In this document: one piece after another, positions 59,101-64,000 of the stretch
How the letters are laid out: each line of letters begins with the position of its first letter
Position numbering within the stretch: the stretch's first letter is position 1
Assembly: GCA_021432605.1 (NCBI GenBank)
Contig: MU271159.1
Location: forward strand, 434,001 to 498,000
Source of the DNA: Coniochaeta sp. PMI_546
Lineage: Eukaryota; Ascomycota; Sordariomycetes; Coniochaetales; Coniochaetaceae
DNA length: 64,000 nt
Reading direction: 5' to 3'
Position numbers and translations under genes: made by a program
The notes under the pieces: generated by a model
Database searches by the model: none
What the model was told of the DNA's origin: nothing
Seen by the model: only the letters and a program-made list of their open reading frames with translations

Positions 59101-60180
59101 GTCTTCCCAAGACTTGGTCCGTGTATTACGACACCCACATGGCAAGGTCGCTATACTCACCGCATCACGTCCAAGCCCATGGCAGCATTCGCTAGAGGAC
59201 ACGGTCCCAAGGGAAGACTGCTGTGCAACAAAAGCTTCTGTGAGCTTATTTGGAACCAAGCTCATCGGCTGACGAGTCAGCCAGGCACTGGCCTCGTCTG
59301 CCTCGTCCTCAATATGCTCCCGCACGCTTCCTCCGGACTGTCCCCATCGTCGAATCCTGAGGCTGCCTCATTTCTGACAATCTGGAGCCTCCAGCAAGGA
59401 ACGTGGGTTGGTCGCACAGTCCATGATGAGATGACTTGCCTCGCAAAAAAACAACTTCTGAGTCTAAATAGATTGTCACCAACTGGCCACTCAGACTATT
59501 AGGTCACCGGTCTCTGCAAGTGCAATACCGAGATTATTAGCACTATTAATGAGGTTTCTCGCCTCCACTGTCCAACATTCCTTTCACGTGCGCAGCTGGG
59601 TTGTCCAGTCTACATGAGACGTCGAGGACAGTATGAAAACGCACTCGGTACGTGAGATATGGTTTTTATCCTTCTCAGGCCGATACCTTCCGTCACGTGT
59701 TGGCCCGTCGTCTGGAACTCTAAGATCACGCACATAGTATATGCAAAGGATTACACTTGGAGCAGGTGGCTTGCTATAAGATATCATACCATCTCGGCCT
59801 TTCATCGATATTGTGGCGTCTGAACTGCCCGTAACGTGCAGTTAGGTAAGTAAGTATGTCGCTCGAGAAGCTCTTCTCCTCCAACCTCTTGAACCCCTCC
59901 CATAATAAAATGTCACTGATGGACGCTGATTGAACCAAGGGCTTGACATGAGGCTTCCATTGATGCGACACGCATAGCCGAACGAAACCGACCTTGTGAC
60001 ACAACCATCATCGACACTCTGTCGAACTTATCCGGGTCCTATCACAATCTACCGAAGCATTGCCTCCAGCACCCGGAGTCGATCCTCAGGGAAAACATAC
60101 AATTCATGAACGCAAAATATCAACAACTATGCTAGTCATCAGCATTAACTCGGCATATTCGTCATGTCAACCCCAGAACC
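56116..60180. other. 4 kb intergenic region, no gene recognised
   Basis: Lies between the ferric-reductase start and the coiled-coil gene stop. The longest frame, 57484-58032 on the minus strand, has an ATG but no recognisable domain and an equally plausible opposite frame; I do not call it a gene. Confidence 0.45.
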
Positions 60181-63100
60181 CTAACCCCGACGAGGTGGTC
60201 TTCTTGCGATCAATGCGGCAGTGATTGCTGTGGCCAACTCCGCCACGAAATCCTGCGAGATCGCCACTCCCTTAGCCATGATGAAGGAAACCACGCTAAC
60301 AAGCCAAGCGAGCAAAACAACAAACCCGAATTGCCAGCGTCCGAAACATACGTCCTGCTGATATCCGCTGAAGCCACCGTGGAAGTAATATCCGTAACCT
60401 GTCTGGAGTAGTTGACCTGTCACCCTGGCGTTCCAAACTGTGAGAACAAGCAAAGTTATCGCAACCAACAACACAATCAAACACATTCTCGCCCGAAACC
60501 CGCTGCTATCCTTCCTGGTCTGACGAGGTGAGGGTGGATTTCTCATACCGTTGCCGCCACTGCTGAAAAGTCCGTTGCTGCCGCCTTTATGCATCAGAGG
60601 TCTCCCTTCATGACTGTCAGCCACATTTGGGTTGATAGGATCCGATGTTGCTGCCCCCGGTGGGGAGGTTTTGTTGACTATCGCGAACTCAGGGTTTCCA
60701 TGAATGGCTGAGAGCACATTACTCCTTGTCTGTGCTTTGGGAGCATCGCTGAGGAAGGTTGGAAGTATCGGAGAGGCCAGACTTGGTGCCCCGTCTCCCC
60801 CGTATTGCTCGGCGCCCTGCGTGACATCGAATCCTGTCACTTGATCTGTCTGATGCCTTCCCGAACCTGAAGATGCCTTGGCAAGCAGATTGGTGACCGT
60901 AAGAGATCCAGAGGTACGCGGACCTGCCTCCGTAGACTCGGCCGCTTCACGGGCCCTCAGTGCCTTCTGCCGTGCCGCACCTCGCTCGAGTGCCATCTCC
61001 TCCTCCTTCCTCATCTTCCGACGCGCTTCCTTAGAGAACACATAATTTTCTGGTGGGATGCCCGACTCTTCGCATGCTGAGAGATAGCTATGCTCGTCTC
61101 TTTCGTCGGGATGTATATCGAAAAGATAGACCAGGCGAGCTGCATCAGAGTCAGGGCCTTCTTGGATGGCTCGCTGCCTCAAGGCCTTATGTGCTGGGTT
61201 TCCGTCGTTGATGATGGCCTTGATGGCCGCCAGCTCCGCTTTCCAGCTCTCTGACCCGTTCTTCATCTGGGCCCAATACCACCTCTCCAGCTCGTACATG
61301 GCGCCGATGGTGGTCCTAAGATCTTGCTCTAGTCGTTCGAGCTGAACCAGGAGTTCCCGCCCTCTGCTTCGAGCGGCATCTCTTGCTTGCAACTCTATTT
61401 CCAGCTCAATGTGATGCGACCGCATGATTTCCAGTCTCTCGCGCCCCTTACTCTCTGCCATTTGTTCCATGAGTCTAATGTGCCTTTCCTCGATCGCTTG
61501 CCTCTGGTGCTCCATTCTTCGCTCTGATTGCAAGATGTGATACCGGAAGTGCTCGTTGATGGACATAACTCTTTTCAACTTTGCCAGGATCTCGGCCGGG
61601 TCTAAGGGGATCTCATCAGACTCCTCTGCGAGCTCGGTGGAAGCTGACTCGGGAGTCGGCTCAGTCGAAGCTTCTACTTGTGTGGCTGGCAAGCTCGACG
61701 GCCCCCCAGAGGACGCTGCTCGCTTGATCTCAGGTGATTCCATGAGGCCGGTAAACCCGTGGACTTGTTTTGGAGAGTTGCTGTCTACTCCTCGCGGCGG
61801 GACCTGGGTCTTTTGGGATGTCGAGCCAAGGGAATCGGGGGTATCTGATATACCTGGTGATTTTTCTCTGCTTTGGCCCTGGAATTTTCTGCGCTGTTCG
61901 TTGCATTCCGCAAGTTCGCTTTGCAGCTCGTCTACCTGGTCTTGGAGGCGCTTTATTTCCGAGCCGTTGTCTGGCGCAGCTTTCTTCTCAGGTTTATCTC
62001 CTTCGGCATCGTGGACTTGCTTCCCGTATTTCTCATACTCACTTAGCTTTGTTCGCAAATCGTCAACAGTTGCCTGGAGTGGGTTCTCGGCTGGGCTAGC
62101 AATAGATGGCAAGCTACCGCCGCCTAGTAGCCATCGTCCCAGGCCCTTCTTTTCCGTGGCGCTGGCGAGACTCTTTGCGAGTGTCTTGCATTCATCCTTG
62201 CACTCTGAAAGCTCCCGGTCCAGTTTATTGTAGTCTTCCCCCTTCTTCTCAAGCTCGACTTGAAGCTCCTCCACTCGGTCTCTGAGACGTCCTGTCTCTG
62301 GATCGCTGTCTGACAAAGCACTCTCCGCACGGAAGCTCCCGGAGGCTGTATCCCTGCTTTGAAGCTTCTCACGATGTTCTTCGCAGTCTTTGAGTTTTCT
62401 TCGCAGATCCTCCACAGTAGCTTGGAGAGCATCGGTCGCTGGACTGACTGATGGTAAGCCACCCACATCGGTCGACTTCCTAAAGGACTCGGCTATCCTG
62501 AGCCTTCCTTCAAGCTTCTTGCGTTGCATCTCATGCTGGGATAACACCAATTTGTGGCTTACCTCAACTGCCTTGAGGCTGTCCTCCAGCTTCTTCACCT
62601 GGTCTTGGAGGCGCTTTGTGTCCTGGTCGTCTTTTGCCAAGCTGTCTTCCAACGTTCCGCGACCCTTTACTTCTTCGCTCTGGAGTCTCTTGCAGTTTTC
62701 TTCGCAAGTCTCAAGCTTGCTGTGCAGCTCCGCTTCTCTGGATGCCGCTTCAGCAAGCCTGTCTTGAAAGTTCTTTATTTCTTTGATTTGCTTATCGTGC
62801 AGCAATGTCCAAGACTTTTTCTCTGTCTCAAGACCTCTGTTCTTCTTCATGGCCTCTTCCAGGTCTTTACGGGCCTGTTTGAGGTTGTCGTGGGTCTGCT
62901 GTGCAGCCAGCCGCATTGTCTCGTACTCTCTCTCGGCCTTCACTTTCTCGCCTCCTATCTCTCCATTCTTCTCCTTTAGCTTGATGATCTCCTGACTAAG
63001 GTTTTCTCGGTCCGCATCGCTCCAGGAAATTTGATCTTCAAGCTTAGCGATCCGCTCAGATAAATCTCCGCGTGCTGTTTCACTCTGCTGGAGTTCGCCT

Positions 63101-64000
63101 TCAAGCCCCTCCATCATGGCGATCTTGTCGCCATCGTCTGCTGAAACAGTCGTATCGGGGGTCGAGGCAACATGCAGTTGAGCAGCAAGTACTTTATTCT
63201 CCTCCTTCAGCATGCTGATCTCTGCTTCCAGTTTTCGGCCATGTGCCTCACAATCTTGAAGTCGACTCTTGAGAACTGTGATCTCCTCGTCTTTAGGCTC
63301 TTTGACGACTGGAACGTCGGCGCTGGTCGAAACGGCTTGCTCGTTTGTTACCGGCCGAGCATCATATTGTTCTTGTGCCTTGCTTTCGTGGGCTTGTGGG
63401 CGATGCTCCTCGCATGCTTTGAGCTGTTTCTCCAAGTCTGTGATCCTCTCATCTTTCTCTCTGATTTGGCCCTGGAGGTCAGCGTTCCATGCTTCAGTTG
63501 CATCTAGTTTTTCCTGCAAGCCTTCGATGCTTTTATTTTCGAGATCAGTGGCCGTAGACAGTGCATTGTCTTGATTCTTTTCAAGATCTTTGAGCTTGTC
63601 TTCTAGCTCAGCGATCTTATCGTCTTTCGTCTTCCACTGCTTCGGAAGTTCATGCTTTTCCCATGTCTCCCATTCAATTATCTTTTGTTGTAACAGTTCG
63701 TTATGTTTATCCTTCTGTATGTTCTCTTCCTTTAGTCGCTCAATTTCATCGTTCTTATCCTTGATCGTCTTGAGCCTTTCCTTGAGCACTTGGCTCTCCC
63801 TCTGCTTGTCGACCACACCTGTATTGGGCCCCATACGGTGCTTTTCGCAATCTTCAAGCCTGATTGTTAGTTGCGATATTTTGTCGTCCTTCTCTTGCGC
63901 TAGGCTGTCGCATTTCTTAATATAAGTGTCCTTCTTTGCGATTTCCTGCCTCAGATCCTCGATCGACTTATCCAAATCCTCGATCTCCTTGTACAAAGTG
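60181..64000 (-). CDS. Giant coiled-coil protein with repeated LxxCExH motif and two C-terminal membrane spans (5' end missing)
   Basis: Open to the right edge, so the true start is outside; about 1272 residues are present. Residues 1-705 are an almost unbroken coiled coil rich in Glu, Lys, Asp and Leu. A short motif LxxCExH (or close variants) recurs with cysteines at positions 50, 195, 249, 431, 538 and 698, and an unmistakable local duplication LQATVxDLRxKL occurs near 525 and 640. A disordered Pro/Ser stretch (about 705-800) leads into a second helical part (about 800-930), then another disordered segment. Two hydrophobic helices (about 1170-1189 and 1222-1241) end in a basic tail, RRPPRRG. 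It is probably anchored by its C-terminus in an internal membrane, with the coil in the cytosol. It resembles golgin- or tether-like proteins in layout only. Confidence 0.85.
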   Translation of the reverse strand, partial: TLYKEIEDLDKSIEDLRQEIAKKDTYIKKCDSLAQEKDDKISQLTIRLEDCEKHRMGPNTGVVDKQRESQVLKERLKTIKDKNDEIERLKEENIQKDKHNELLQQKIIEWETWEKHELPKQWKTKDDKIAELEDKLKDLEKNQDNALSTATDLENKSIEGLQEKLDATEAWNADLQGQIREKDERITDLEKQLKACEEHRPQAHESKAQEQYDARPVTNEQAVSTSADVPVVKEPKDEEITVLKSRLQDCEAHGRKLEAEISMLKEENKVLAAQLHVASTPDTTVSADDGDKIAMMEGLEGELQQSETARGDLSERIAKLEDQISWSDADRENLSQEIIKLKEKNGEIGGEKVKAEREYETMRLAAQQTHDNLKQARKDLEEAMKKNRGLETEKKSWTLLHDKQIKEIKNFQDRLAEAASREAELHSKLETCEENCKRLQSEEVKGRGTLEDSLAKDDQDTKRLQDQVKKLEDSLKAVEVSHKLVLSQHEMQRKKLEGRLRIAESFRKSTDVGGLPSVSPATDALQATVEDLRRKLKDCEEHREKLQSRDTASGSFRAESALSDSDPETGRLRDRVEELQVELEKKGEDYNKLDRELSECKDECKTLAKSLASATEKKGLGRWLLGGGSLPSIASPAENPLQATVDDLRTKLSEYEKYGKQVHDAEGDKPEKKAAPDNGSEIKRLQDQVDELQSELAECNEQRRKFQGQSREKSPGISDTPDSLGSTSQKTQVPPRGVDSNSPKQVHGFTGLMESPEIKRAASSGGPSSLPATQVEASTEPTPESASTELAEESDEIPLDPAEILAKLKRVMSINEHFRYHILQSERRMEHQRQAIEERHIRLMEQMAESKGRERLEIMRSHHIELEIELQARDAARSRGRELLVQLERLEQDLRTTIGAMYELERWYWAQMKNGSESWKAELAAIKAIINDGNPAHKALRQRAIQEGPDSDAARLVYLFDIHPDERDEHSYLSACEESGIPPENYVFSKEARRKMRKEEEMALERGAARQKALRAREAAESTEAGPRTSGSLTVTNLLAKASSGSGRHQTDQVTGFDVTQGAEQYGGDGAPSLASPILPTFLSDAPKAQTRSNVLSAIHGNPEFAIVNKTSPPGAATSDPINPNVADSHEGRPLMHKGGSNGLFSSGGNGMRNPPSPRQTRKDSSGFRARMCLIVLLVAITLLVLTVWNARVTGQLLQTGYGYYFHGGFSGYQQDVCFGRWQFGFVVLLAWLVSVVSFIMAKGVAISQDFVAELATAITAALIARRPPRRG

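Overview
The window is 64 kb of nuclear DNA from a filamentous ascomycete (Pezizomycotina, probably a Sordariomycete). The evidence is short spliceosomal introns (about 49-125 nt) with GTRNGT-type donors and CTAAC/CTGAC branch points, Zn2Cys6 transcription factors, a fungal rhodopsin-like membrane protein, a QutR/qa-1S-type protein and a single dispersed 5S rRNA gene. I can support 19 protein-coding genes and one 5S gene. Wherever a gene is split I worked out exon joins that keep frame and restore family motifs. No transposase, CRISPR array, tRNA or secondary-metabolite backbone gene was seen.

Left part (1-19.3 kb, all on the minus strand): the 5' end of a rhodopsin-like integral membrane protein; a five-exon Zn2Cys6 activator; a gene-poor 5 kb stretch with a possible eroded gene near 7 kb; an AROM-derived quinate-repressor-like protein; a 3.5 kb stretch without recognisable genes; and the replicative helicase subunit MCM2. 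MCM2 and the plus-strand UBR7/Mlo2-type zinc-finger gene share a divergent promoter holding three ACGCGT (MCB) boxes within 44 bp.

Middle (19.8-46.3 kb): UBR7-like protein, a very GC-rich amino-acid permease, a conserved-looking coiled-coil protein, a caspase-fold protein fused to four C2H2 fingers, a MATE exporter, a second Zn2Cys6 factor whose zinc cluster is split by an intron, a patatin-like protein whose catalytic serine is glycine, and a HAM1-like protein.

Right part (46.8-64 kb): a peroxisomal dienoyl-CoA isomerase whose PTS1 depends on splicing, the 78-residue TFIIH subunit TFB5, a single-span membrane protein with two PY motifs, the SPOUT arginine methyltransferase SFM1, a soluble class 1A-type dihydroorotate dehydrogenase, a 5S rRNA gene with its own sequence variant, a ferric-reductase-type flavocytochrome, a 4 kb empty stretch and the 3' part of a giant coiled-coil protein with two C-terminal membrane spans. 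The genes are a mix of housekeeping and accessory functions and do not form an obvious pathway cluster. The most unusual items are the caspase-C2H2 fusion, the serine-less patatin, the repeated LxxCExH motif of the coiled-coil protein and the splicing-dependent peroxisomal signal.
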